Positions 33,448 to 42,454 are shown, counted from the stretch's first letter. The stretch: 64,000 nt of DNA from Alteriqipengyuania bathyomarina_B (GCF_038594605.1 NZ_JBCFZM010000003.1:434001-498000); one strand, 5' to 3'. The notes: generated by a model not told the origin, from the sequence alone. Translations and numbers: made by a program.

Positions 33448-33963
33448 ATGAACGCGCATTTCAAACTTGCGATTGTCCTTGCCGCGACCGCGTCGCTTGC
33501 GGCCTGCAAGTCGGGTGCGCCCGACGAGCTTCCGCCCGAGCCGGGCGTGAGCCAGCCGGGCACCGGCAATGGTGGCGGCTACACCGACCCGAACGGGCCG
33601 GGCACGCAGCAGCATTTCGTAAGCGCGGTGAACGGCCAGAACGTCATCTATTTCGACACCGACCGCTACAACATCGACACCGCCGATGCCGCCGCGCTGC
33701 AGACCCAGGCGCAGTACCTCTCGGAGTATCCCAGCATCACCGTGACGATCGAAGGCCATGCCGACGAACGTGGTACGCGCGACTACAACCTCGCGCTGGG
33801 TGAGCGCCGGGCCAATTCGGCGAAGAACTATCTCGTCAGTCTCGGCATTGCGGCCAACCGCATCCGCACTGTGAGCTATGGCGAGGAACGCCCCGTGGCG
33901 ACCGCTTCCACGCCGCAGGCATGGGCACAGAACCGCCGCGCGGTGACCGTTGTCATCGACTAG
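33448..33963 (+). CDS. pal: Peptidoglycan-associated lipoprotein
   Basis: The 171-residue lipoprotein has signal and lipobox (ATASLAAC), a Gly/Pro-rich linker, and an OmpA-like peptidoglycan-binding domain. That domain has VIYFDTDRYNIDTADAAAL, ITVTIEGHADERGTRDYNLALGERRANSAKNYLVS and RTVSYGEERP. It links outer membrane to cell wall and completes the Tol-Pal cluster. No cpoB gene follows; instead a terminator ends the operon. Confidence 0.97.
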   Translation: MNAHFKLAIVLAATASLAACKSGAPDELPPEPGVSQPGTGNGGGYTDPNGPGTQQHFVSAVNGQNVIYFDTDRYNIDTADAAALQTQAQYLSEYPSITVTIEGHADERGTRDYNLALGERRANSAKNYLVSLGIAANRIRTVSYGEERPVATASTPQAWAQNRRAVTVVID

Positions 33964-33983
33964 AGGCGAGCCTTCTCAATAAC

Positions 33984-34022
33984 GGGGCGGGCGGTCCGGG
34001 CCGGATCGCCCGCCCCTTTTTT
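33984..34022 (+). terminator. Rho-independent terminator of the tol-pal cluster
   Basis: A 10-bp perfect stem (GGGGCGGGCG at 33984-33993 with CGCCCGCCCC at 34007-34016) is followed by six T. It lies 20 bases after the pal stop. Confidence 0.9.
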
Positions 34023-34080
34023 GTTCGCCCATCTGGCGACGCAAGGTTGAAGGAACGGGCTGGAGCCCTAAACTGCACCA

Positions 34081-34614
34081 ATGGCCAAAGCGCGCAGATC
34101 GAACGACTGGGGTTTCCCGCGCTGGCGCGGCTACGAGGAAAGCCGCGAGGCGGCGACCGTGCGCCTGTGCGATCGGCACGGCTGCAACGAGCGTGGCGAT
34201 TGCCCCGCGCCCAAGGCTCCCAACAATCCGGACCGCTGGTATTTCTGTCAGAAGCACGCGGCAGAATACAACAAGGGCTGGGACTATTTCGAAGGTCTCG
34301 AAAAGGCCGAGGCCGCAGAACGCGCGCGCACCGAAGAGCGCGACAATGCGGGTTATGCCGAAGCCTCGCACTATAGCTGGGGCGGATCGGGCGACGGATC
34401 GCGCTCCGCCGACGAGATGCGCGCGCTCGACGTGCTGGAGCTCGAAGCCGATGCCGATTTCGCCACGATCAAGCGTGCGTGGCGCGAAAAGGCCAAGACC
34501 GTGCATCCCGACGTCAAGCCGGGCGACAAGGAAGCCGCCGCCGAATTCCAGAAGCTGCAGCTCGCCTACGAGGTGCTCAAATCGGCCGAAGCGCGGCGCG
34601 AATGGCACGGTTGA
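34081..34614 (+). CDS. J-domain protein (DnaJ-like co-chaperone)
   Basis: The 177-residue protein has a Trp/Cys/His-rich N-terminal part (residues 10-65, with LCDRHGCNERGDCPAPK and YFCQKHAAEYN) that may bind zinc. A linker is followed by a C-terminal J domain (about residues 110-175): ALDVLELEADADFATIKRAWREKAKTVHPDVKPGDKEAAAEFQKLQLAYEVL, with the essential HPD. The J domain at the C-terminus is the reverse of DnaJ. It should stimulate an Hsp70 on a specific client, which is unknown. Confidence 0.92.
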   Translation: MAKARRSNDWGFPRWRGYEESREAATVRLCDRHGCNERGDCPAPKAPNNPDRWYFCQKHAAEYNKGWDYFEGLEKAEAAERARTEERDNAGYAEASHYSWGGSGDGSRSADEMRALDVLELEADADFATIKRAWREKAKTVHPDVKPGDKEAAAEFQKLQLAYEVLKSAEARREWHG

Positions 34615-34717
34615 TCAATTAACACGGCGCCTTCACCAAAGCGTAACCTTACAGTCGCGGATCGGTCACGCGACCCTCCTAACGCCCCTTCGCAACCGCA
34701 ACATAAGGGGTCTCACC

Positions 34718-37093
34718 ATGCGCTCTTCGCCTGTTTCCGCGATTCGTCTCATCCTGCTCGGCACAGCCGCGCTTCTCCCCGTCGGCGCACTCGCGCAGGC
34801 ACCGGCCGAACCTGTGGCCGACGACGATGTCGCCGAGGAAAGCGGCAACCTGATCGTCGTCACTGCGCAGAAGATCGAGCAGCGCGCGCTCGACGTGCCG
34901 ATCACCATCAGCGCCCTGACCGGAGAGAGCATCGCCGAACTGGGCGTGACCGATCTCGACGAACTGTCGGCCTACGTGCCCGGCCTCAATATCCAGGAGC
35001 AAAGCGCCAACAACCCGGGCATCGTGATCCGCGGCATCACCTCGGACAGCGGCTCCGCGCAGCAGGGCCCGCGCGTGACGCTCTATTACAACGGCGTCGA
35101 CATCTCGCGCTCGCGCGGTTCCTACCAGGCGATCTACGACCTCGAGCGGGTCGAGGTGATCAAGGGCCCGCAGGCCACGCTGTTCGGCACCGCGTCCGCC
35201 GTCGGCGCGATCAGCCTCGTGTCGGCCAAGCCCCAGCCGGGCGCATCGGCCGCTCTGACCGGCGGATACGGCAATTTCGACGCCACGCTGCTGTCGGGCT
35301 TCGTCAACCTGGGCAATGATGTGATCGCGGCCCGCATCGCGGGCGAATGGCGCAAGCGCGACGGTTATGTCGAAAACCTCGCCGCGAGCCAGCAAGAAGA
35401 TCTCTACGCGAAGGACCAGTTCGGCTTGCGCGCATCGCTGCGCTTCACGCCCACGCCCGACATCACGATCGATCTGATCGGCACCTACGATCAGCAGCGT
35501 AACGGCGGCACGCCCTTCATCTCCGGCACGTTCCCGGCCTTCGCGGGTGCGCCTGGCGGGCGTGAGAACGCCTTCGTCGATGCGAACCTCGGTGGCAATC
35601 CCGCTGCCGCCGTGGCGCTGGGCGGCGACCAACTGGGCCTCGACCGCGAGGTTTACGACATCAACCTCTCCGCCGAATGGGCGTTCGCCGACGACTGGAC
35701 CTTCACCACGGTCAACGGATATCGCAAGTTCGACAGCGACGAGATTTTCGACGCCGACGGTTCGGCTGCGCCGTTCCTCGAATTCGCGGAAATCGCGAAG
35801 GGCGACCAGTACAGCCACGAAGGGCGCTTCACCTATGCGGGCGACCGGCTGCGCGGGTCCTTCGGCTGGAACCTCTTCAGCGGGGACAGCATCCAGAACG
35901 TGCCCTTCGCGACCGAGGAAGGCCTGTTCATCCATTGCGCGGCCTTCACGCCGGTGGGGCAGGCCTTCGGCTTCACTCCCCTCATCCCCAACCTGCCCTG
36001 TGTCGCGCCCGACGGCTCTGTCCCTGCCACTGCGGTCACCGGGCTGCTGTCGTCCATTGGCGTGCTTCCTCCAGGCGTCACCGCGTTGCCCTATTCCTCG
36101 GTGTTCGAGAACCAGGGCCAGAACGATGCCTATTCGGTATTCGCCGACGTGACGTTCATCGCCACCGATACGCTCGAACTGACGGCAGGTGTTCGTTACC
36201 TGCGGGAAGACCGGCAGTCCGGCTTCTTCGCCGACGTACCCAATAGCCTGCTCGGGGGGGCTCCCCTGATTCCGGGCCAGGTCGATACGGGCGGCGCAAC
36301 GATCACCGGAGAAGATTCCTTCGATGCATGGCTGCCGCGTTTCAACGTGCTGTTCCGCGTGAATTCGCAAGCCAACCTGTACGCAACCGTTTCGAAGGGT
36401 CGCCGTTCGCCCGTCGTGCAGGTCAATGCGGGTGGGGCCAGCATCGTCCCGCAAGAGGTCGTGTGGAATTACGAGGGCGGCCTCAAATTCAACTCGAACA
36501 TCTTTTCCGGATCGCTCGGCGTATATTACCAGGTCTATGACGATTTCCAGGTGTCCATCCCGGCCCCCAACGGCCCGGCGGGCACTTTCGTGACCGTCAG
36601 TGCGGGCAGCGCGAGCAATCTGGGTGTCGAGGCCGAAATCGCGATCCAGGCCACCGACTGGCTGAACGTGTTCGCGAACCTGGGCTACATCGATGGCGGC
36701 ATCGACAACGAGGCTGGGAACGGAACCTTCGCTGGCGATCGCTTCCGCCTCCAGCCCGAAAGGCAGGCGGCGGCTGGCTTCACCATCGACTATCCGCTTT
36801 CAGACGCCGTTCGGCTGTTCGCCACGCCCAGCGTCACGTACCGCGACCGCATCTTCTTCGAAGTGCCCAACGATCCGCTGATCTCGCAGGGTCCGGTGAC
36901 GCTGGTGAATGCGCGTGCCGGGATCTCTTTCGCAGACGAGCGCTTCGAGATCGCGGGCTTCATCCGCAATGCCTTCGACGAGGATTACCTGCTCGACGCG
37001 GGCAACACCGGTGGCGGGTTCGGCATTCCGACCTTCATCCCGGCGGAACCGCGCCTGTTCGGCGTCGAACTGACCGCGCGCCTGGGCAACTGA
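34718..37093 (+). CDS. TonB-dependent outer-membrane receptor
   Basis: The 791-residue protein has a signal (ending LPVGALAQA) and a TonB-box-like NLIVVTAQK near residues 44-52. The plug domain (AYVPGLNIQEQSANNPGIVIRGITS, YDLERVEVIKGPQATLFGTASAVGAISLVSAKP) is followed by a 22-strand-type barrel. The C-terminus (LFGVELTARLGN) is compatible with BAM assembly. The substrate is unknown; in sphingomonads these often take up polyphenols, sugars or siderophores. G7 at 36254-36260 lies in the coding region. A symmetrical terminator follows. Confidence 0.95.
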   Translation: MRSSPVSAIRLILLGTAALLPVGALAQAPAEPVADDDVAEESGNLIVVTAQKIEQRALDVPITISALTGESIAELGVTDLDELSAYVPGLNIQEQSANNPGIVIRGITSDSGSAQQGPRVTLYYNGVDISRSRGSYQAIYDLERVEVIKGPQATLFGTASAVGAISLVSAKPQPGASAALTGGYGNFDATLLSGFVNLGNDVIAARIAGEWRKRDGYVENLAASQQEDLYAKDQFGLRASLRFTPTPDITIDLIGTYDQQRNGGTPFISGTFPAFAGAPGGRENAFVDANLGGNPAAAVALGGDQLGLDREVYDINLSAEWAFADDWTFTTVNGYRKFDSDEIFDADGSAAPFLEFAEIAKGDQYSHEGRFTYAGDRLRGSFGWNLFSGDSIQNVPFATEEGLFIHCAAFTPVGQAFGFTPLIPNLPCVAPDGSVPATAVTGLLSSIGVLPPGVTALPYSSVFENQGQNDAYSVFADVTFIATDTLELTAGVRYLREDRQSGFFADVPNSLLGGAPLIPGQVDTGGATITGEDSFDAWLPRFNVLFRVNSQANLYATVSKGRRSPVVQVNAGGASIVPQEVVWNYEGGLKFNSNIFSGSLGVYYQVYDDFQVSIPAPNGPAGTFVTVSAGSASNLGVEAEIAIQATDWLNVFANLGYIDGGIDNEAGNGTFAGDRFRLQPERQAAAGFTIDYPLSDAVRLFATPSVTYRDRIFFEVPNDPLISQGPVTLVNARAGISFADERFEIAGFIRNAFDEDYLLDAGNTGGGFGIPTFIPAEPRLFGVELTARLGN

Positions 37094-37101
37094 TGCAAGA
37101 G

Positions 37102-37132
37102 AATGGGCGGAGGCTGTGCGCCTCCGCCCATT
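37102..37132. terminator. Bidirectional terminator between converging genes
   Basis: A 13-bp perfect inverted repeat (AATGGGCGGAGGC with GCCTCCGCCCATT) and a 5-base loop lies between the receptor gene and the converging trans-sulfuration gene. The T-tract is weak (TTCGCTTCTT), but the position suits termination from either side. Confidence 0.75.
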
Positions 37133-37153
37133 CGCTTCTTCAGTTAATTAAGG

Positions 37154-38470
37154 TCAGACCGCTTCGAGCGCCTGATCGAAGTCGGCGATCAGATCCTCGG
37201 CATCCTCGATCCCGATGCTGATCCGCACGAGACTGTCCGAAATGCCGAGCTGCTGGCGGCGGGCATGGGCTACCGAGAGGTGCGTCATGCTGGCCGGATG
37301 GCTGGCGAGAGTCTCCGTTCCGCCGAGGCTCACTGCGAGCTTGGCGACCTTGAGCGCGTCGAGGAAGCGGAAGCATTCCTCTTCGCCGCCCTTGATGAAC
37401 AGCGAGAAGGTCGACCCTGCGCCAAGGCAATGGCGCGCATAGATGTCCTTCTGGCGATCATCCTTCAGCATGCCGAGATAGCCGAGCCCATCGACCTTCG
37501 GATGCTTGCTTAAAAAGTCGCACACCTTCTCCGCGTTCTCACCCGCGCGCTGCATCCGCAGCTCTACGGTTTCGAGGCTGCGCAACAGCATCCATGCGGT
37601 GTTCGGGTCGGCGATGCCGCCCATCGTGTTGCGGATCATGCGCACCGGGTTGATCCATTTTTCCGCGCCCGCGACGCTGCCCGCGACGAGGTCCGAATGG
37701 CCGCCGACATATTTGGTCAGCGAATAGCACACGAGGTCCGCGCCGTGTTCCAGCGGCCGCTGCCACAGCGGACCGAGGAAGGTATTGTCGATCGCGATCG
37801 GGCATTCGGGCGTCAGATGCGCATCGCGTGCGTCGCGCACCATCTCGATATCGACCAGCGCATTCGTCGGGTTGCCCGGGCTTTCGAGGTAGATCATCGC
37901 GATCTTGCCGCCGCTTTCGTCCGCCATGGCCTTGGCCTTGGTCAGCACCTCGTCGAATTCCTCGCGCGTCGCGCCCGCCGGGAAATCGATATAGGTCACG
38001 CCATACTTGGCGAGGATTTTCGCGACGAAGCCTTCGGTCGCGGCATAGAGCGGTCCGGAATGGACGATCACGTCGCCCGCGCTGCAGAAGGCCATCATCA
38101 TCACGCAGATCGCGGTCATGCCGCTGGAGAAACACAGCGCGTCTTCCGCATCGTCCCAGATCGCGAGGCGATCTTCGAGGATTTCCTGGTTCGGCCCGTT
38201 GAAGCGCGAATAGACGAGGCCTTCGGCACCGCCTTCGCGCATGCCGGTGATGCGTTCGAAGTGACGCTTGCCCGCAGCCGCGCTTTCGAAGGCGAAGGTG
38301 CTGGTGAGGAAGATCGGCGCCTTGAGCGATCCTTCGGACAGGGCAGGGTCGTAGCCATGGCCCATCATCAGGGTCGACGGCTTCATCTTGCGCCCGCCGA
38401 TCTCGGTAATCTCGGGCTTGGGCTTGCGACGGGGGGTGGGGGTTTCGACGGAATCGACGGCGTCGGTCAT
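37154..38470 (-). CDS. PLP-dependent trans-sulfuration enzyme (cystathionine gamma-synthase/lyase family)
   Basis: The 438-residue enzyme has ALCFSSGMTAICVMMMAFCSAGD, PLYAATEGFV, LESPGNPTNALVDI, PIAIDNTFLGP and the PLP lysine in YSLTKYVGGHSDLVAGSV. Near the end VSLGGTETLASHPASMTHLSV and ISDSLVRISIGIEDAEDLIADF are classical. It makes or breaks cystathionine or a related sulfur amino acid, or acts as methionine gamma-lyase. The N-terminus (about 45 residues) is longer than usual and basic. I use the ATG at 38470. A structured leader precedes it. Confidence 0.92.
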   Translation of the reverse strand: MTDAVDSVETPTPRRKPKPEITEIGGRKMKPSTLMMGHGYDPALSEGSLKAPIFLTSTFAFESAAAGKRHFERITGMREGGAEGLVYSRFNGPNQEILEDRLAIWDDAEDALCFSSGMTAICVMMMAFCSAGDVIVHSGPLYAATEGFVAKILAKYGVTYIDFPAGATREEFDEVLTKAKAMADESGGKIAMIYLESPGNPTNALVDIEMVRDARDAHLTPECPIAIDNTFLGPLWQRPLEHGADLVCYSLTKYVGGHSDLVAGSVAGAEKWINPVRMIRNTMGGIADPNTAWMLLRSLETVELRMQRAGENAEKVCDFLSKHPKVDGLGYLGMLKDDRQKDIYARHCLGAGSTFSLFIKGGEEECFRFLDALKVAKLAVSLGGTETLASHPASMTHLSVAHARRQQLGISDSLVRISIGIEDAEDLIADFDQALEAV

Positions 38471-38492
38471 GGGAAAAGGCTCCTCAAAGGCG

Positions 38493-38630
38493 TCCCCAGG
38501 AAGGCGGGGATCGGGTTCGAGGCATCGTCGGGGCGGGCCCGTTCCTAACCTCCGCAGGAACGCATCTCCACCGGCTGCCGGTACTCGAACGCGCACCTAC
38601 CCCTGCCGGTTTCCGCGATCAACCACGCGG
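38493..38630 (-). promoter_or_regulatory. Candidate structured mRNA leader of the trans-sulfuration gene
   Basis: On the minus strand, four hairpins precede the ATG at 38470. They are CCGCG/CGCGG (38613-38617 and 38626-38630), ACCGGC/GCCGGT (38570-38575 and 38605-38610), CGTTCCT/AGGAACG (38540-38546 and 38556-38562) and TCCCC/GGGGA (38493-38497 and 38506-38510). Methionine genes in this order are often riboswitch-controlled, but no SAM-I or SAM-II core motif is visible. It is therefore only a candidate. Confidence 0.35.
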
Positions 38631-38721
38631 TTGGCGGACCTCAGGGAAAATGCCGAGTGCCGGCGCGGCCCCGGCATGATAGATTTGCCCAGCCTTGTTT
38701 GCTTGGGGGAGGGCTTTTTCC

Positions 38722-39483
38722 ATGAGCTACGACGATCCGTTCCAGATGCAGCGGGAACTGCGCTACGGCGCACCAGTGTGCGATCAGATCCTGATCGGCC
38801 GGCAATTTACCATCGGGTATTCGTGGTATTTCCGGCAGGCGAAATGGACGCTCGAGATCATCAATCGAGAGCGTGAGCTGATCAACGAGGTCACCTTGCA
38901 GGACCGGATGGACAATTTCCGCGCCGATGTCCGCATTCCCAAGCGTTTTCGTGCCGGTCTCAAGGCCTATCGCGGCAGCGGCTTCGACCGCGGGCATCTG
39001 GTGGCGAGCGCGAACCAGGATCTGATCCGGACGCAGAACAGCGAGACCTTCCTGCTGTCGAACATGTCGCCGCAGGTTCCCGGCCTCAACCGGCAGGGCT
39101 GGCGCGACCTCGAATGCGCCATCCGCGATCTGGATGCCAGGCCCGATATCCTCGAAACCTATGTGCTCACTTGCCCGGTTTTCTATTTCAATCGCAGTGT
39201 CGAAACCATTGGCCAGGATGACAAGGAATACGGGATCGACGTGCCGATCCCGCATGCCTTCATGAAAAGCGTTTTGGCGGAGAACGACAAGGGCAAGCTG
39301 CACCTGTGGACCTTCGAGATGCCGAACGAAAAGCTGGAGCACGATCTCGGCCATTATCTGGTTAAGACATACGACGCCGAGCAGATCGTCGGAGGGCGCT
39401 TCTGGGACCGGGTGGCAGGCGGCGACATGCATCGCGCGAAGGGCGGGGTCGATGACTGGATCGAGCCGATGTGGGATACCTAG
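38722..39483 (+). CDS. DNA/RNA non-specific endonuclease family protein (beta-beta-alpha-metal type)
   Basis: The 253-residue protein has the family's catalytic block SGFDRGHLVASAN near residues 88-100 (DRGH His general base) and metal-binding Asn in FLLSNMSPQVPGLNRQGWRDLE. Supporting blocks are YVLTCPVFYFN and IPHAFMKSVL. No signal peptide is visible, so location is uncertain. The ATG at 38722 is chosen because upstream in-frame sequence has no site. It should cut DNA and RNA without strict sequence preference. It diverges from the trans-sulfuration gene. Confidence 0.9.
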   Translation: MSYDDPFQMQRELRYGAPVCDQILIGRQFTIGYSWYFRQAKWTLEIINRERELINEVTLQDRMDNFRADVRIPKRFRAGLKAYRGSGFDRGHLVASANQDLIRTQNSETFLLSNMSPQVPGLNRQGWRDLECAIRDLDARPDILETYVLTCPVFYFNRSVETIGQDDKEYGIDVPIPHAFMKSVLAENDKGKLHLWTFEMPNEKLEHDLGHYLVKTYDAEQIVGGRFWDRVAGGDMHRAKGGVDDWIEPMWDT

Positions 39484-39547
39484 CGCAACGCAGGTGCGCG
39501 TTTGGCGATAGCAGGGCTCTCCACATCCGGGTCGCCAGCGTCCTGCG

Positions 39548-40126
39548 CTAGTTCGTGCGCGAAAGGTCCAGTTCTCGCACGCGCCAGCGCAGTTGCTCCG
39601 GGGTCGCTCCGGGCACGTCATTGACCCGGCTGAGCACGATGTCGCCTTCGATCCGCGGTCCGTTCGATCCGGTAATGGTGACAGGGGCGGTGTAGTAGAG
39701 CGTGCCCGCAGCGCCCTCGATCGATCCCGAAGGGGCGGCGACGGTGATCTTGCCGAAGCCGTCGAACTGGCGTGCAAGATCCTTTGCGGAGGTGTTCGCG
39801 CGGGCATTTTCGCGCATCAAATCGTGCGCCTGCCCGAACTCACCCAGCTCGATCGCGCGGCTGAACGCCAGCAGTACGTTGCGTGCGCCCTTCTCTCCCT
39901 TTGCGGCCTCGGAAACGAGCGGCGCCGGGGCGATGTCAGGATCGCCATCGCCCGTATCTGCATCCTGCGGGCGGGGCGAAGCGCCCGTTTGCGCAGGGGC
40001 GCTCTGTGTCGTGGTTGCTGGCGAAGCGTCGGCCGTGGCCTGGTCGTCGGTTCCGTCGGACGGGGCCGAGCATGCGGTGGCCAGGATCGCGGCGCAGGAA
40101 AGGGCGGCGAATTGCAGGATATGCAT
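39548..40126 (-). CDS. Lipoprotein of unknown function
   Basis: The 192-residue protein begins MHILQFAALSCAAILATAC, a lipoprotein signal. A long Asp/Thr/Ala-rich linker (residues 20-80) leads to a C-terminal domain with ARNVLLAFSRAIELGEFGQAHDLM and GTLYYTAPVTITGSNGPRIEGDIVLSRVNDVPGATPEQLRWRVREL. That domain resembles the NTF2-like or DUF-type 'ALxL' domains seen in other sphingomonad lipoproteins. No family is firmly recognised. Confidence 0.65.
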   Translation of the reverse strand: MHILQFAALSCAAILATACSAPSDGTDDQATADASPATTTQSAPAQTGASPRPQDADTGDGDPDIAPAPLVSEAAKGEKGARNVLLAFSRAIELGEFGQAHDLMRENARANTSAKDLARQFDGFGKITVAAPSGSIEGAAGTLYYTAPVTITGSNGPRIEGDIVLSRVNDVPGATPEQLRWRVRELDLSRTN

Positions 40127-40226
40127 GCGCGCTCAGCGGGTCAGGCGCGGATGTGTTCCCGCCCGGTCATCCGCTGAGCAAAAGGTGCGCTGCACTATCG
40201 CGGAAGTTCCCCGCCCCTGGAAAAGG

Positions 40227-41414
40227 TTACTCGACCACCTCGGGCTCTGCGGGCTGCTCATCCTGTTCGGTGATGATGTAGACCTGGCCGACGCGGTCCC
40301 GATTGCGAAGCATCTTGGCAACCTTCGCATCGCGTTCCTGAACCATCCGCTTGACGTTTTCCGGGACGCGCGGATCGGGATATACCGGCATGCCGTTTTC
40401 ATCGGTCGAGAACACGTTGGAGTAGGAAGGCTCCTTCTCGCCATTGGCGAGATCGGCGATGCTCGTTTCGTAAAGCACCGGGTCCACCTCGCTCGTATCG
40501 GCCAGAATCCCGCGAACTTCCTCGCTCGCGAAATCCGAGATATGCGCGCGGATATCCTGCGGCCAGTCGGCGAAGTAGAAAGGCCGGGCTTCCTCGTAGA
40601 TCTTCGAGACGCGCATCGTCGATCCGCGCTTGTCGACCGCGCGCAGGGCATTGGCGAACTCCTTCGCCGCGGAATCGAGCAGTCGGCCAACGTTGCGCCC
40701 GTTAAACGCTTCACGTTGCAGCGACGGCCCGCCGATATCGCCCCGGAAGAAGCCGTAGATCACCTTCGGGTCAGACCAGTTGGGATAGACGATCTTGGTG
40801 CGGATATCGCGCGGGCTCATGCTCACGCCGTTCACGGTGATGAAGGGCGCCTCGTCCAGCGGGAGATCGTACCCGTCGATCATCAGTTCGGACGGATTCT
40901 TCAGCGGGTAATTCTTGGCGATCTGTTCGATGATCGCGACGTTGTGCAGGTTGATCCAGAAGGCCAGCTGCTCGTTGCGCGCCAGGCTCGCAATGTCGAC
41001 TTGATCGGCGGTGAGCTCGAGGTCGCGGCGATAGTCGGCGAGCGACTGGATCACATCGTCTTCGAGATAGGAGAAGGTGACCCGGTTGGCCTCAAGCCGG
41101 TAGCCCGACGTGTGGCCGTAGACGCGGCGGGTCCCCAGATTGGGCTGCACCGACGGCGCGCGTTCGCGCAGCGATGCCCCCATCGAGAACACGAAGTAAT
41201 TGAGTGCCTCGTTCCACAGGCTGTAGTCGAGCCGGGTCGCGCTCGGCTGGCCGCTCGGCGCGAACCGTGCGAACCGCGCGTCGCTCGCAGAGGCCTGCAG
41301 CGCGAGCGTGGCGGAAGGCTGCTGTGCGCTGGCAAGGGTGCTCGTCGCAAGCAGACTTGCGGCATAAATGCCGAGCGCGGTGGTACGGTGGAAGGTTCGC
41401 ATGGCGTTTTGCAT
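40227..41414 (-). CDS. DUF547 domain protein, exported
   Basis: The 395-residue protein has a signal (ending TSTLASAQ) and DUF547 hallmarks: YSLWNEALNYFVFS, ELTADQVDIASLARNEQLAFWINLHNVAIIEQIAKNYP, VNGVSMSPRDIRTKIV and IYGFFRGDIGGPSLQREAFNG. The FWINLHN and GPSL blocks are the most conserved of the family. It should act in the periplasm; a transglutaminase-like fold has been proposed for relatives, but the activity is unsettled. Start is ATG at 41414 (second ATG at 41402 is possible). Confidence 0.85.
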   Translation of the reverse strand: MQNAMRTFHRTTALGIYAASLLATSTLASAQQPSATLALQASASDARFARFAPSGQPSATRLDYSLWNEALNYFVFSMGASLRERAPSVQPNLGTRRVYGHTSGYRLEANRVTFSYLEDDVIQSLADYRRDLELTADQVDIASLARNEQLAFWINLHNVAIIEQIAKNYPLKNPSELMIDGYDLPLDEAPFITVNGVSMSPRDIRTKIVYPNWSDPKVIYGFFRGDIGGPSLQREAFNGRNVGRLLDSAAKEFANALRAVDKRGSTMRVSKIYEEARPFYFADWPQDIRAHISDFASEEVRGILADTSEVDPVLYETSIADLANGEKEPSYSNVFSTDENGMPVYPDPRVPENVKRMVQERDAKVAKMLRNRDRVGQVYIITEQDEQPAEPEVVE

Positions 41415-41546
41415 AGGAATTAAAGGGGCCTTTGTCGCTTTGCGCGCGAAGGGAGCACAGTTCGCCTGCTCCGACAACACTTTGCGGGAGGAATGGTAAT
41501 CGTAGTCCGATCAACGACATGACGAGGAGCGGCTCGCCCGCCGCGC

Positions 41547-41661
41547 CTATTTGACCTCGGCCGGCTCATCAGGTTCCGGGAAAGCATAAGGCCGGCCCTA
41601 GCGGTCGGTACGGATCAGCTTGGAAAGCTCCGCCATCGATCCGCTCGAGGTGCTTGCGCTA
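41547..41661 (-). other. Protein-like remnant with two in-frame amber codons
   Basis: A minus-strand frame reads MAELSKLIRTDR, TAG (41598-41600), GRPYAFPEPDEPAEVK, TAG (41547-41549). Both pieces look like natural C-termini. No single long ORF covers them, so this may be a decayed gene 3' of the infC transcript, or a chance GC-rich reading. No homolog is recognised. Confidence 0.25.
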
Positions 41662-41817
41662 TTCAGTCAGCGGCGCAATTACCTTGTCGGAAAGCAGCTC
41701 GCAGGCAACCCGGCTGCCTTCGAAGCGATAGCGCGGGTCGTGGCCGTACTTCACGCGCGAGCCGACCGGCGGCTCATTGCGGGACGGGCCCTCGCGCGGG
41801 CGGTCCTGCCAAGGCAT
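41659..41817 (-). CDS. Possible small protein downstream of infC
   Basis: A 52-residue ORF starts MPWQDRPREGPSRNEPPVG and ends RVACELLSDKVIAPLTE. The composition is plausible, with YGHDPRYRFEGSRVACELL in the middle. The ribosome site is weak, and the frame stays open upstream to a TTG at 41859 and a GTG at 41895, so the start is uncertain. It follows infC by about 95 bases on the same strand. No family is recognised. Confidence 0.4.
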   Translation of the reverse strand: MPWQDRPREGPSRNEPPVGSRVKYGHDPRYRFEGSRVACELLSDKVIAPLTE

Positions 41818-41911
41818 CCGGTCCGCACCCGGGAGCACGAACCGAAACCACGATGACAAACCATTTTCGATGCGAGCGCGAATCAGCGCGACCACATGCG
41901 CGCCGCGAGCA

Positions 41912-42454
41912 CTATCTCGGCGCGAGGACCATCAGCATCTGGCGGCCTTCGAGGCGCGGGAAGCTTTCGACCTTGGCGATCTCTTCCACATCGTCGCGCA
42001 CGCGGTTGAGCAGGTCCATGCCCAGCTGCTGGTGCGCCATCTCGCGGCCGCGGAAGCGGAGCGTACATTTCACCTTGTCGCCGTTTTCGATGAACTTCAC
42101 CACGTTGCGCATCTTCACGTCGTAATCGTGCGTGTCGATGTTCGGACGCATTTTGACTTCCTTGATGTCCTGCGCCTTCTGCGTCTTGCGCGCGATGTTC
42201 GCCTTCTTCTGCGCCTCGTAACGATGCTTGCCGACATCGAGGAACTTGCACACGGGCGGGTCTGCGTTGGGCGAGACCTCGACGAGGTTCAGGCCAACTT
42301 CGCCAGCGCGTTCGATCGCTTCACGCGTGTTAAGGACACCGATGTTCTCGCCGGTCTCGTCGATGACGCGGACCTTGGGCGACTGGATAAAATTGTCGTA
42401 GCGCGGGCCGCTCTTGACAGGCGGCTGAAGGGAACGACGGGGGGGACGTGCTAT
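41912..42454 (-). CDS. infC: Translation initiation factor IF-3 with a non-standard ATA start
   Basis: The 180-residue factor binds the 30S subunit and proofreads initiation. The N-domain (SGPRYDNFIQSPKVRVIDETGENIGVLNTREAIERA, VGLNLVEVSPNADPPVCKFLDVGK) and C-domain (MRPNIDTHDYDVKMRNVVKFIENGDKVKCTLRFRGREMAH, LNRVRDDVEEIAKVE) are complete. No ATG, GTG or TTG lies upstream of the conserved N-domain in frame. ATA at 42454 follows AGGAG at spacing 8 and gives the natural start M-ARPPRRSLQPP. Rare infC starts (AUU in E. coli) underlie known autoregulation, so the same is expected here. Confidence 0.95.
   Translation of the reverse strand: MARPPRRSLQPPVKSGPRYDNFIQSPKVRVIDETGENIGVLNTREAIERAGEVGLNLVEVSPNADPPVCKFLDVGKHRYEAQKKANIARKTQKAQDIKEVKMRPNIDTHDYDVKMRNVVKFIENGDKVKCTLRFRGREMAHQQLGMDLLNRVRDDVEEIAKVESFPRLEGRQMLMVLAPR

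Noticed and set aside
34679..36454. Long minus-strand open frame opposite the TonB receptor
   Set aside because: Codon-shadow of the receptor gene; composition is Arg/Gly-rich with no domain.
38560..38640. tRNA-like gene in the leader of the trans-sulfuration gene
   Set aside because: A TTCGAGT loop and a hairpin with an 8-base loop are present, but the T-stem and acceptor stem do not pair.
38480..38640. SAM-II riboswitch upstream of the sulfur gene
   Set aside because: The conserved SAM-II core sequences were not found; only generic hairpins are present.
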